This document shows, piece after piece, positions 1 through 8,582 of a DNA stretch of 45,546 bases. The notes under the pieces were generated by a model, which made no database searches, had not been told where the DNA came from, and saw only the letters and a list, made by a program, of their open reading frames with translations. The stretch is from positions 1 through 45,546 of the forward strand of contig JANYDN010000015.1 of NCBI GenBank assembly GCA_025363585.1. Reading direction: 5' to 3'. This DNA is from Verrucomicrobiota bacterium (lineage in GTDB: Bacteria; Verrucomicrobiota; Verrucomicrobiia; Limisphaerales; UBA9464). The translations under genes were made by a program, and so were the position numbers. Positions within the stretch are counted from its first letter, which is position 1; the number at the start of each line of letters is the position of its first letter.

Positions 1-1191
1 TTGAAGCCTTTGGTCCCGCCGTGGAACGACGACCTGGAATCGGGACACGACGGATGGGCCGTCTACGACGACAGCTCGTCGGCGGGTGGTTTCGGTGACG
101 GGGGGGACGATGGGTCGGTTTCCGGAGCGAACTGGTCGTACGGAATCCCCTCCAATGCCCGGCAGATCGCGGCGCACAGCGGCAACAATTGCTGGGGAAC
201 GAATCTCCGCGGCGACACCGTGGATTTCGCGATCACCGATTTGGTCTCGCCGGCGGTGAGTCTGGTCGGCGGCAACGAGGCGACGCTGCGTTTCCACCAG
301 AATTTTGATTTCACCCACACGTCGACGGGCGACGACGATTTCGGCGACCTCACGGTGGAGGCGGCGCAGATCGACGTCACGTCGGACAACGGCGCGACGT
401 GGAGCCCGTTGTACGCGAACCAGACGGACGCGTCCGATAATTGGGAAGAGATCGAACTCAGCCTAACGAAGTTCCTCGGGAAGGTGGTGCGCTTCCGTTT
501 CAACTACCAACTCTTCGCCTTCACGCCGTCGGATCGGCTGGGTTGGTTGCTGGATGACATTTCGGTCGAGATGCGTGTGGCGCCGGCGACGAGCCTCGTG
601 GTCTCGAACAACCTCGCGCAGGCTTCGTTCACGCTGAAATTGGAAGGGGGGACCAACGTGTACCACGGCGCGGGAACCGCGTGGCGAACCAACGTCCCGG
701 CGGGGACCTATTCGGTCGCCTGGGAACCCGTCGCGTTCTACACGACGCCTTCGCCGCGGACCAACACGCTGGGAACCAGCACCAACGTTCCCGTGTATAT
801 CGGCACCTATGGTCTTCCGGACACCAACGGAAACGGGATCTCCGACCTCTGGGAGAAGGCGTATTTCGGCCGGCTGTTGACGACCCCGCCCGGCGCGGAC
901 TCGGACGGCGACGGCGTGAGCGATTTGTCCGAGTTCGGTGCGGGCACGGATCCACAAAAACCGGACTCGGTGCTCAAGCTCGCGTTGCCGCAGGAATTGC
1001 CAAACCGGACGGTGCGGATCGAGTGGCCCACCGTGGCCGGGCGGGAATACGTGTTGGAAGGTTCCCAGGATCTGCAGTCCTGGCAGCCCTACTCGACGCT
1101 GTCCCGATCGGATGGAAGTCCGATGGGGGTGACGTTGCCCGCGCTTGATCCCCGGCTTGTCTATCTGTTCCGGGTCCGCGTGGTGCCTTGA
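1..1191 (+). CDS. Secreted/cell-surface protein, 5'-truncated, with Ca-binding type 3 (TSP3-like) repeat and C-terminal beta module
   Basis: ORF open from the window edge with no signal peptide visible; 'DTNGNGISDLWEKAYFG...DSDGDGVSDLSEFGAGTDP' Asp-rich repeats; C-terminus 'EWPTVAGREYVLEGSQDLQSWQP...FRVRVVP'. Confidence 0.8.
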   Translation: MKPLVPPWNDDLESGHDGWAVYDDSSSAGGFGDGGDDGSVSGANWSYGIPSNARQIAAHSGNNCWGTNLRGDTVDFAITDLVSPAVSLVGGNEATLRFHQNFDFTHTSTGDDDFGDLTVEAAQIDVTSDNGATWSPLYANQTDASDNWEEIELSLTKFLGKVVRFRFNYQLFAFTPSDRLGWLLDDISVEMRVAPATSLVVSNNLAQASFTLKLEGGTNVYHGAGTAWRTNVPAGTYSVAWEPVAFYTTPSPRTNTLGTSTNVPVYIGTYGLPDTNGNGISDLWEKAYFGRLLTTPPGADSDGDGVSDLSEFGAGTDPQKPDSVLKLALPQELPNRTVRIEWPTVAGREYVLEGSQDLQSWQPYSTLSRSDGSPMGVTLPALDPRLVYLFRVRVVP

Positions 1192-1291
1192 GGCGGGCGT
1201 GGGGGCGGCTAGTGGTCGGAACGCGCGGTCTGGACCTTACCCACCGCCGACGCGTGACAAGGCCCATGTTCGAGACCGATCCCAGGCAGGA

Positions 1292-1317
1292 TCTGAAAAC
1301 TGACCACTGACCACTTG
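1292..1317 (-). repeat. Dispersed repeat family 5 (CAGTGKTCAGTKKTCAG type)
   Basis: tctgaaaactgaccactgaccacttg, reverse complement caagtggtcagtggtcagttttcaga. Confidence 0.6.
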
Positions 1318-1713
1318 CTACTTCGCGCCTTGGTCGATCCAGGAACGAATCAGGCCGATCTGTTCCTTGGTAAGGGGATCGCCCTTGCCGTCGGGAGGCA
1401 TTGCGTCGTCGGCATTCAGCCGCGCGACGGCGTGAACCAGGGTGCTCTTGGCGCTGTTGCCCTTGACCACGTTCGGCGCGTTCTCGCCGCCCTTGAGGAC
1501 GGCCTCGAGCGAATCCACGCGGAGTTTGGCCTTCTGCTTCATCTCGCCGTGGCACTTGAAGCAGGACTTCTCGAAGATGGGTTTGATGTCCTTCGCGTAG
1601 GTGACGTCCTTCTTGGCGGACGCCGGCGGAAGTTTGCTGACATCGACGTCGGCGGCGGCGAGGGAGAGTGAGCCGGCGGCGACGGCGACCAACAGGTTGC
1701 GGAATGTTTTCAT
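1318..1713 (-). CDS. Small secreted planctomycete-type cytochrome c (single CxxCH)
   Basis: Signal peptide MKTFRNLLVAVAAGSLSLAAA; 'DIKPIFEKSCFKCHGEMKQKAKLRVDSLEAVLKGG...MPPDGKGDPLTKEQIGLIRSWIDQGA'; start taken at the Met at 1713 rather than the upstream ORF extension. Confidence 0.88.
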   Translation of the reverse strand: MKTFRNLLVAVAAGSLSLAAADVDVSKLPPASAKKDVTYAKDIKPIFEKSCFKCHGEMKQKAKLRVDSLEAVLKGGENAPNVVKGNSAKSTLVHAVARLNADDAMPPDGKGDPLTKEQIGLIRSWIDQGAK

Positions 1714-1835
1714 GCGGATGAATCGATGGCGGCGCGAACGCTGATCCATGACGTCCGGCACGTCAAAACATTCACCGGGGACGGAATCCAAAACCGGATT
1801 GCCGTCGGGACCGGCATCGATAGGGTGTGCCGCGC

Positions 1836-2633
1836 ATGGCAACCGTGGCTTCCCTTTGGCTCGATTCGTTCGACCCGGGATACCTGCTTTCAAGCCCGTT
1901 GATGCTGGTCGCGACGGCATTCCAAATCTGGATGCTGGTCGACGCGGTCCGTCGTCGCGAATGGATCTGGGTCCTCTGCATCTTTTTCTTCTCGGTGCTC
2001 TCTGCCGCGATTTATTTCTTCATGGTTTACCGCCAGCTCGGGCCGGCCGGGGGCGGGGGAATCGGCGGATTCGAACTCCCCGGCGCGGGACAACGGCGCC
2101 GCATCAAGGAACTCCAGTCCCGCATCTACCACCTCGACCATGCGCGCGACCATCTTGACCTTGCCGACATCCATTTCGCGTCCGGCAAAATGGCCCGGGC
2201 GGAGACGGGCTACCGGGAATCGCTGAAACGCGATTCCAAGGACATCGACGCGATCGCGCATCTGGGCCAGTGCCTGTTGCGGCAGAAGCGTCCGCAGGAA
2301 GCGCGACCGCTCCTGGAACAGGCCCTCGCGCAGGATTCCCGCCATGACTACGGGCACACGCAGATGGCTTTCGCGGAAACGCTGACGGCGCTCGGCGAAA
2401 CCGACGCGGCCCTGGGAATCTGGCGACAGGTGCTTTCGCAGCACGGATACGCCCGCGCGAAGGTCCAGTACGCGGAATTGCTGGTGGCCCGGGGGGACGC
2501 GGCGACGGCCAGCCGCGAGTTGAACGAGTTGATCTCGGACGATGCCCATTCGCCCAGGTTCCAGCGAGGCCGCGACCGGGTGTGGATCAAGCGCGCGAAG
2601 CGAATCCTGTCGACCGCCCGGAAATCCGCCTGA
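1836..2633 (+). CDS. Membrane-anchored tetratricopeptide-repeat protein
   Basis: N-terminal hydrophobic segments (PLMLVATAFQIWMLVDAVRRREWIWVLCIFFFSVLSAAIYFF), then TPR-like 'HLDLADIHFASGKMARAETGYRESLKRDSKDIDAIAHLGQCLLRQKRPQEARPLLEQAL'. Confidence 0.8.
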   Translation: MATVASLWLDSFDPGYLLSSPLMLVATAFQIWMLVDAVRRREWIWVLCIFFFSVLSAAIYFFMVYRQLGPAGGGGIGGFELPGAGQRRRIKELQSRIYHLDHARDHLDLADIHFASGKMARAETGYRESLKRDSKDIDAIAHLGQCLLRQKRPQEARPLLEQALAQDSRHDYGHTQMAFAETLTALGETDAALGIWRQVLSQHGYARAKVQYAELLVARGDAATASRELNELISDDAHSPRFQRGRDRVWIKRAKRILSTARKSA

Positions 2634-2648
2634 GTCGATTCAACCTGG

Positions 2649-2737
2649 GTGGGTGACGGTGTCCCCGCCGTCACTTTCCAAGGCCAGCCGTTGGCCTCGC
2701 TCGGCTCAAAGGTGACGGCAGGGCCGCCGTTCACCCA
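2649..2737. repeat. REP family 1 inverted pair (2649-2674 +, 2711-2737 -)
   Basis: gtgggtgacggtgtccccgccgtcac ... ggtgacggcagggccgccgttcacccac. Confidence 0.85.
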
Positions 2738-2774
2738 CCCCACCTATAAGATCTCGGCGGACCGGCTCGGCACT

Positions 2775-3278
2775 CTATCGACCGTTCCAGGACTGGGACT
2801 TGGCCTGGATCTTTTCCGGAGGCGGCTTGGCGGCGGGATCGAGCACGATGTTGGTTCCCGGCACCCACGCCACCTCGTGGAGATCAAGGTAGAGCGTCCG
2901 TGGCACCAGCTCGACCGAGTGGCCGAAGCAATTCAGCGTGACCGTACCCGGGAGGACCGTGTTGTCGACGTGGAGCACCGGGCCGAAGGGCATGGCGTTG
3001 GTGATCGGTTGGTTGAAGACGGCGACGATCGGCAGGTCGGTCCGCGTGGGCTTTTCCCCGGGGAAACTCAGCGTGATGGCCTGCGTGCCGAAGAGGCGCG
3101 GATGCTCGATCCGCAGGACCGGCACGTCGTTGGACATCGCGAAGATCACGTTCCATGGCCCGCCTTGGCGCCGCTTCATCTCGCACGCGCCGTAGATCGT
3201 GACGTAGAGGAAAAGCGTGGCCACGAAAGTGACCAACAACCGCTTCAGCATCGGCGGCATGGAATCCGAATCGTTCAC
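2775..3278 (-). CDS. Hypothetical protein with N-terminal membrane anchor
   Basis: ORF with hydrophobic N-terminus (LKRLLVTFVATLFLYVTIYGA); no family recognised; start may be the internal Met of MLKR. Confidence 0.6.
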   Translation of the reverse strand: MNDSDSMPPMLKRLLVTFVATLFLYVTIYGACEMKRRQGGPWNVIFAMSNDVPVLRIEHPRLFGTQAITLSFPGEKPTRTDLPIVAVFNQPITNAMPFGPVLHVDNTVLPGTVTLNCFGHSVELVPRTLYLDLHEVAWVPGTNIVLDPAAKPPPEKIQAKSQSWNGR

Positions 3279-3331
3279 AGGCCGGCGAGCCTACGCGGCG
3301 ACGGCCGCGGAGTGTAGGCGCAAGTGGCGCC

Positions 3332-3694
3332 TCACCCGCGGAATCCGTGCTCCAGCACGAAAAACCTGGCCCCCAGCGGCGTCAACGGCCCGCGCAGTTT
3401 GGCCAGTTCCGCCTCCGGACCGTGGATCTCGAGGCGCACCAATTTCGACATCGTCAGCGCCTCGCCCAGCGGCGCCTCGATGTTGGCCAAATGCGCCAGG
3501 GCCGCGTCGGCGTCGCGATATCCCTCGCGGCAATGGGCGATGTTCCCGTCGAAGCAGAAGCCGTAGTAAAGGCAGCCCGGCTCGTTCCGCGACATCGACA
3601 CGAAGCGCTCGCAGAGCCGGTGGAAATCCGCGAGGCGTCCTTCGGCGATCTCGAAGTAGGGGGCAATGCTGCAGCAGGTGTCGATGGTGGCCAT
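3332..3694 (-). CDS. Antibiotic biosynthesis monooxygenase (ABM)-like / putative quinol monooxygenase
   Basis: 'EGRLADFHRLCERFVSMSRNEPGCLYYGFCFDGNIAHCREGYRDADAALAHLANI' is typical of ABM-domain proteins. Confidence 0.7.
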   Translation of the reverse strand: MATIDTCCSIAPYFEIAEGRLADFHRLCERFVSMSRNEPGCLYYGFCFDGNIAHCREGYRDADAALAHLANIEAPLGEALTMSKLVRLEIHGPEAELAKLRGPLTPLGARFFVLEHGFRG

Positions 3695-3762
3695 GGTGTT
3701 ACGCGACCGAGGCTGGCCTCGTTCGGAAGGAGGGTCAAAGCTAGGTTTGCCGGACGGATCGG

Positions 3763-4761
3763 GTGGCCATATTTTGCCCGTCCACCGGCATGCCCGCCAT
3801 CGCCCGATCCAAATCCCGCACGCCCGTCCTTGACGAGGCGGCCACGTGGCGCGCCGTCGGCGCGAGTTGGCGGCAGCTCTTCGGCGATTTCCTGGGAATG
3901 GGCATCAGCTTCGAGTGGCACGATTTCACCGCGTCCGGACCGGTCGATTGGGCGCGGAGCTTCCATCCGGAAAGCGTGGAGCTTTGCCTGAATCTCGCGG
4001 GAGTCGGGGAGGTCGGCGCGGGCGCGCACGTGGAGCGGTTCGCCGCGGGGACCGCCGGATTCTACCGGCAGGGCAACACGCCGTTGGTCGCCACCCGGCT
4101 CGGCGGCGAATCCCACCAGTTCATCACCGTCGAGTTTTCCCCGGCCTTCCTTGCCCGGCATCTCGGCGCGGGAACCACGGATCTCGACCCGCTCATCCGC
4201 AACGCGGTGGACGCGAGCGACGCGTCGTCGGGCGTCGCTTCGGCGGTTCCCTTGAACGCCCGCCAGCGCGAACTCATCGCGAGCCTCCGCCAGCCGCCGG
4301 TCCTCGCGAGCGCCCAGACACTCTGGTACCAGGCCAAGGCCATCGAACTCATCGGCGAGTTCTTTTTCCGTCCCACGGCCCCGGGCGAACTCTTTTGCCA
4401 CCGGCAGCAGCGGGTGGCGCTCGACCGCGTCGAATCGGTGCGGTCGATCCTTCGGCGCAATCTTACGGAGACGCCGGCCTTGGAGCGCATCGCGCGCGAG
4501 GTGGGATGCAGCCCGTTCTACCTGAGCCGCACGTTCTCGAAGGAGACGGGCCAGACGATTCCCCAGTTCCTGCGGCAACTCCGCCTCGACAAGGCGGCCG
4601 AACTGTTGCGGACGGGGCGCTACAACGTGACGGAGGTGGCGCTTGAGGTGGGCTACAGCTCGTTGAGCCATTTCAGCCAGGCCTTCCACCAGGCGTTCGG
4701 CTGTTGCCCCGGACTTTACCCGATGTCCACGGCTACCCAGCGCGTGGCGGGGAGGAGGTAG
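3763..4761 (+). CDS. AraC-family transcriptional regulator
   Basis: C-terminal double HTH: 'LERIAREVGCSPFYLSRTFSKETGQTIPQFLRQLRLDKAAELLRTGRYNVTEVALEVGYSSLSHFSQAFHQAFGCCPG'; start may be 3790. Confidence 0.9.
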   Translation: MAIFCPSTGMPAIARSKSRTPVLDEAATWRAVGASWRQLFGDFLGMGISFEWHDFTASGPVDWARSFHPESVELCLNLAGVGEVGAGAHVERFAAGTAGFYRQGNTPLVATRLGGESHQFITVEFSPAFLARHLGAGTTDLDPLIRNAVDASDASSGVASAVPLNARQRELIASLRQPPVLASAQTLWYQAKAIELIGEFFFRPTAPGELFCHRQQRVALDRVESVRSILRRNLTETPALERIAREVGCSPFYLSRTFSKETGQTIPQFLRQLRLDKAAELLRTGRYNVTEVALEVGYSSLSHFSQAFHQAFGCCPGLYPMSTATQRVAGRR

Positions 4762-4767
4762 GGGAGG

Positions 4768-4798
4768 CAGTGTTCAGTAATCAGTGTTCAGTGTTCAG
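4768..4798 (+). repeat. Dispersed repeat family 5
   Basis: cagtgttcagtaatcagtgttcagtgttcag. Confidence 0.65.
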
Positions 4799-4886
4799 GT
4801 CATCGACGTCGCGGGAATCCTCGAATCCATTGGGCATCTCCGGGGTCGCGGCGGGGGGAGTGCATCGATAGGGTCGGGCCCGCGCT

Positions 4887-5675
4887 ATGGAAATGAATCT
4901 CTCGGGAAGGGTCGTGCTGATCACCGGTGCGGCCCGGGGCATCGGGGCCGCCACCGTCCGCGCGTTTGCCAAGGAAGGCGCCTGGGTCGCCGCCGTCGAC
5001 CGCGACGCGCGCTCGGGCGAGGCGCTCGCCAAGTCGGTCGACAAGATGGTTTTCTTCGAGGCCGACCTCGACGATCCGAAAGCGTGCGAACAGGCGGTCC
5101 TTTCCACCGTCCGCCAGTTCCGCGCCATCGACGTCCTGGTCAACAACGCCGGTTCGAACGACGCGGTGTCACTCGACGCGCCGCCGGAAAAATTCCTCGA
5201 ATCAATCCGTCGGAATCTCCTGCACGTGTACGCGGTGACGCATCACGCGCGCGAGCATTTGGCCAAGGCGAGGGGTGCCATCGTGAACGTGAGCTCGAAG
5301 GTCGCCGAGACGGGACAGGGCCACACGTCCGGATACGCGGCGGCCAAAGGCGCGATCAACGCGCTGACGCGCGAGTGGGCGCTCGCCTTGGGACCGCAGG
5401 GCGTGCGCGTGAACGCGGTCGTGCCCGCCGAATGCGACACCGACCAATACCAGCGCTGGTTCAACCAACAACCCGATCCCGCGGCGGCCCGCGCCGCGGT
5501 CGCGCGTTTGGTCCCGCTCGGCGGACGCCTCACGCGCCCCGAGGAAATCGCGGATGCGATCGTGTTCCTCGCCTCGGGTCGTGCGGCCCATGTCACCGGA
5601 CAACTGCTGCACGTCGACGGCGGCTACACGCACCTCGACCGCGCGGCCACCGGCGGCGGCGCGAGCTGGAGTTGA
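4887..5675 (+). CDS. SDR-family oxidoreductase
   Basis: TGAARGIG cofactor motif, NNAG, S-YAAAK active-site motif, C-terminal VDGGYTHLD. Confidence 0.93.
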   Translation: MEMNLSGRVVLITGAARGIGAATVRAFAKEGAWVAAVDRDARSGEALAKSVDKMVFFEADLDDPKACEQAVLSTVRQFRAIDVLVNNAGSNDAVSLDAPPEKFLESIRRNLLHVYAVTHHAREHLAKARGAIVNVSSKVAETGQGHTSGYAAAKGAINALTREWALALGPQGVRVNAVVPAECDTDQYQRWFNQQPDPAAARAAVARLVPLGGRLTRPEEIADAIVFLASGRAAHVTGQLLHVDGGYTHLDRAATGGGASWS

Positions 5676-5699
5676 ATTCAACGCCAGCCCACGGCGGCC

Positions 5700-7871
5700 T
5701 CAGACGATCTCCACGGGGCAACGCGGGATGGCGTCGAGGAAGGCCTGTCCATAGCGCTTGGTGAGGATGCGGTTGTCGAGCACGACGACGATGCCCTTGT
5801 CGGTGCCGGTGCGGATGAGTCGCCCGACGCCCTGGCGGAACTTGAGGATCGCCTCGGGAAGGCTGAATTCGGAAAACGGGTTCCCGCCGCGGGCCTCGAT
5901 GCGCTCGAGACGGGCCTCGACGAGCGGGTGGTCGGGCACGGCGAAGGGAAGGCGCGTGAGGATGACGTTGCTGAGCGCCTCGCCGGGAACGTCGACGCCC
6001 TGCCAAAAGCTGTCGGTGCCGAAGAGCACGGAATCCACGTCCTCCTTGAACTTCTCGAGCATCGCGGCGCGCGGCATCCCGGTGCCCTGCACGAAGCATT
6101 GCACGCCGAGGCCATCGAAGAACGCCGCCATGCGGCCGGCGACCTGTTGCATCAGGCGGTTGTTCGTGAAGAGGACGAACGCCTTGCCATGCGATTGCCG
6201 CACGAACTTCTCGATCCACTGGACCAGCGCGTCCTCGTAGCCGGGATCGCGGGGGTCCGGCATTTTTCCCGCCACGAACACCTTCATCTGTTTCTCGTAG
6301 TCGAAGGGCGACCCGACCTGGAGCTGGCGGGCCGATTCCGCGCCGACGCGTTTCGCGACGTAATCCAGTGCCCCGCGCGGCGCGGCCGGACGCGGGGCAG
6401 GGGCAGGGGCCCCGGCGCGGCGCGGCGCGAACGACGTCGCGTCCTTCACCGCCATGGTGGCGCTCGTCAGGATCACGCTGGTCGCCGTGCCGAAGAGGCG
6501 CCGACGGAGGAATTCGGCGACGTCGACGGGCGCGGCGTTGAGCGAGAGCGTGCGTTGCGTGCGGCCCGTTCGCTCCACCCAGTACACGTGCTCCTCGGCA
6601 TCCTGCTTGAGGAAGGTCTGCACCGAGAGCCGGAGGTCGGCGAGGCGCCGGTTGCACTCCGCGAGTTCCTCGCCGGTGTCCTTGTCGTCGGACTGCTGGA
6701 TCTGTTCCGAGAGGGATTCGCGCAGCCGTTGGATCGAGAGAGTCAGCGTGTCCCGGACGAGATCCGGCCGGCGGATCCGGAGCACGTTCCACGGCCGTTC
6801 GCGACCCTCGCCCGGAGGCCTTGCGATGGGAGCGGCGTCGGGCAGCGCATCGACGGCCGGCAGCCCGGCGTTGGCGCCGGGATGGTTCGCGAGTTCGTTG
6901 CAGCTCGTCTCGAGCGACTCGAAGAACGCGTCGGACTGGTCGAGCGTTTCCTTGACGAGTTTGACGCCGGAACTGGAGCGGACGGCGGCCAAAAGTCCCT
7001 TCTCGGTCCGCGGATTCCAGAGCCGCTGGAGATTGTAGCGCACCTGCCCGCTGGAAACGCTCACGCCGATGTGGCGCGCGGCGACGTGCTCGACGGTGTG
7101 GGCCTCGTCGAAGACGACGAAGTCGTTCTTGAAGAGGACGCCGCCCTCGGGTTCCTCCTCGATGCCGCCGAGGAGCGTGAAGAACAGCGTGTGGTTGAGG
7201 ACCAGGACGTCTGCGGCGAGGATCTTCTGGCGTGCCCGTTGGAAGAAGCAGACCCGGTTGTCCTGCGCGAGGTCGCTCTGGTAGCCGCACTTCTTCGGCG
7301 TGCAGAGGCCGCGCTCGGAGCACACCTGTTCCCAGACGCGGGGATCGGGCTCGTGCTCGAAGTCACTCAGCGAGCCATCCGTCGTGGTCTGGCTCCACTC
7401 GAGGATCCGGTGGAGTTCCGCGGTCTCCGACGACGTGAACAGGGAGTCGGCCTGTTGCATCGCTTTCTGGAGGCGCCGCGTGCACAGGTAATTCGCGCGT
7501 CCCTTGAGCATCGCGAAGCTGAAATCGACCGGCAGCACCTTGCGGAGCAGCGGGAGATCCTTGTCGCTGAGCTGTTCCTGGAGGTTGATCGTGTGGGTGC
7601 AGACGATCGCCTTTTTCCGCCGCGCGACGGCGAAAAGGATCGAGGGAACAAGATAGGCGAAGCTTTTGCCGACGCCCGTCCCCGCTTCCGCGAGCAGGTG
7701 TTCGCCGGTGACCAGCGCGCGCGCGACGGCCACCGCCATCTCCTGTTGTTGCGGGCGGTACTCGAAATTCCGCGACTTCGAGAACGGGCCCGTCGGCGAG
7801 AATATCTCCCCGACCTGGGCCACCAGGTCGGGAGCATCGGTTCCGGCGACATTGTCCGCGGGCGAAATCAC
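5700..7871 (-). CDS. dinG: DinG/XPD-family ATP-dependent DNA helicase
   Basis: Walker A 'EAGTGVGKS', 'DEAH' box, Cys cluster 'CSERGLCTPKKCGYQSDLAQDNRVC' consistent with Fe-S domain, C-terminal helicase motif 'QGVGRLIRTGTDKGIVVVLDNRI'; likely GTG start. Confidence 0.88.
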   Translation of the reverse strand: MISPADNVAGTDAPDLVAQVGEIFSPTGPFSKSRNFEYRPQQQEMAVAVARALVTGEHLLAEAGTGVGKSFAYLVPSILFAVARRKKAIVCTHTINLQEQLSDKDLPLLRKVLPVDFSFAMLKGRANYLCTRRLQKAMQQADSLFTSSETAELHRILEWSQTTTDGSLSDFEHEPDPRVWEQVCSERGLCTPKKCGYQSDLAQDNRVCFFQRARQKILAADVLVLNHTLFFTLLGGIEEEPEGGVLFKNDFVVFDEAHTVEHVAARHIGVSVSSGQVRYNLQRLWNPRTEKGLLAAVRSSSGVKLVKETLDQSDAFFESLETSCNELANHPGANAGLPAVDALPDAAPIARPPGEGRERPWNVLRIRRPDLVRDTLTLSIQRLRESLSEQIQQSDDKDTGEELAECNRRLADLRLSVQTFLKQDAEEHVYWVERTGRTQRTLSLNAAPVDVAEFLRRRLFGTATSVILTSATMAVKDATSFAPRRAGAPAPAPRPAAPRGALDYVAKRVGAESARQLQVGSPFDYEKQMKVFVAGKMPDPRDPGYEDALVQWIEKFVRQSHGKAFVLFTNNRLMQQVAGRMAAFFDGLGVQCFVQGTGMPRAAMLEKFKEDVDSVLFGTDSFWQGVDVPGEALSNVILTRLPFAVPDHPLVEARLERIEARGGNPFSEFSLPEAILKFRQGVGRLIRTGTDKGIVVVLDNRILTKRYGQAFLDAIPRCPVEIV

Positions 7872-7972
7872 GGGCGGACGCTAGCGTGGAATCGCCGTTT
7901 CGGGAATCGGCGACGCGAAAGTCGGCGTCCCAGGGTCCGCGCCCGGTTCGCTTCCGCGATCCTCGCGGTGCT

Positions 7973-8425
7973 TCAGCGCAGGCGGCTGCATTCCACCTCG
8001 AGCTTCACGGCGTGCATCGAGAGTTGGATGTCGAAAATGAACGCGGCGAGCGACCCGAGCACCGAGACGATGCTGCCCGTGAAGAGGAGGATGACGAGCA
8101 GGGTGCGCGTGCCGCCGAGCAAATTTCCAAAGAACAGGGAGACGATGAGTGTTCCGGCGAGCCACGCCGCGCCGGCCGCGAGCGCCATGGCGAGACGCAG
8201 GATCCGGGCGCGCCGCAGGAAGATCGCCGCCTCGAGCCGCAGGGTTCCCAGCGTCTCGTCGTCCGCCGCGGCGCTTTCCCCGGCCAATAGTCGCAAACGG
8301 TCGACGACCCTTCCGAAGCGATTTGTCATCACCAGGAGCAGCATGCCGACGCCGGAGATCAGGATGACCGGGCCGATCGCGATCTGCAGCGACGGGACCA
8401 ATTCGGCGAACGAGGGATTCAACAT
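7973..8425 (-). CDS. DUF2721-like membrane protein
   Basis: MLNPSFAELVPSLQIAIGPVILISGVGMLLLVMTNRFGRVVDRLR..., about three hydrophobic segments; start placed at MLNPS. Confidence 0.75.
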   Translation of the reverse strand: MLNPSFAELVPSLQIAIGPVILISGVGMLLLVMTNRFGRVVDRLRLLAGESAAADDETLGTLRLEAAIFLRRARILRLAMALAAGAAWLAGTLIVSLFFGNLLGGTRTLLVILLFTGSIVSVLGSLAAFIFDIQLSMHAVKLEVECSRLR

Positions 8426-8553
8426 GGCGGCTGCGGGCGCCCGACCATCGACGGCGCCGCGCGACGTGAAGTTCTTCCGGCGGTGATTTGGGCGCGAGCC
8501 GGAAATCCGCGGGGCGGGCGACGCCGCGGACACGGCGCGCACGGCGCCCGCGC

Positions 8554-8577
8554 GCGTGCGTGCGTGCGTGCGTGCGT
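8554..8577. repeat. Tetranucleotide microsatellite (GCGT)6
   Basis: Perfect tandem gcgtgcgtgcgtgcgtgcgtgcgt. Confidence 0.95.
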
Positions 8578-8582
8578 TGGCG

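Noticed and set aside
5928-8486. 852-aa plus-strand ORF antisense to dinG
   Set aside because: Shadow ORF; the opposite strand has Walker A, DEAH and Fe-S helicase motifs.
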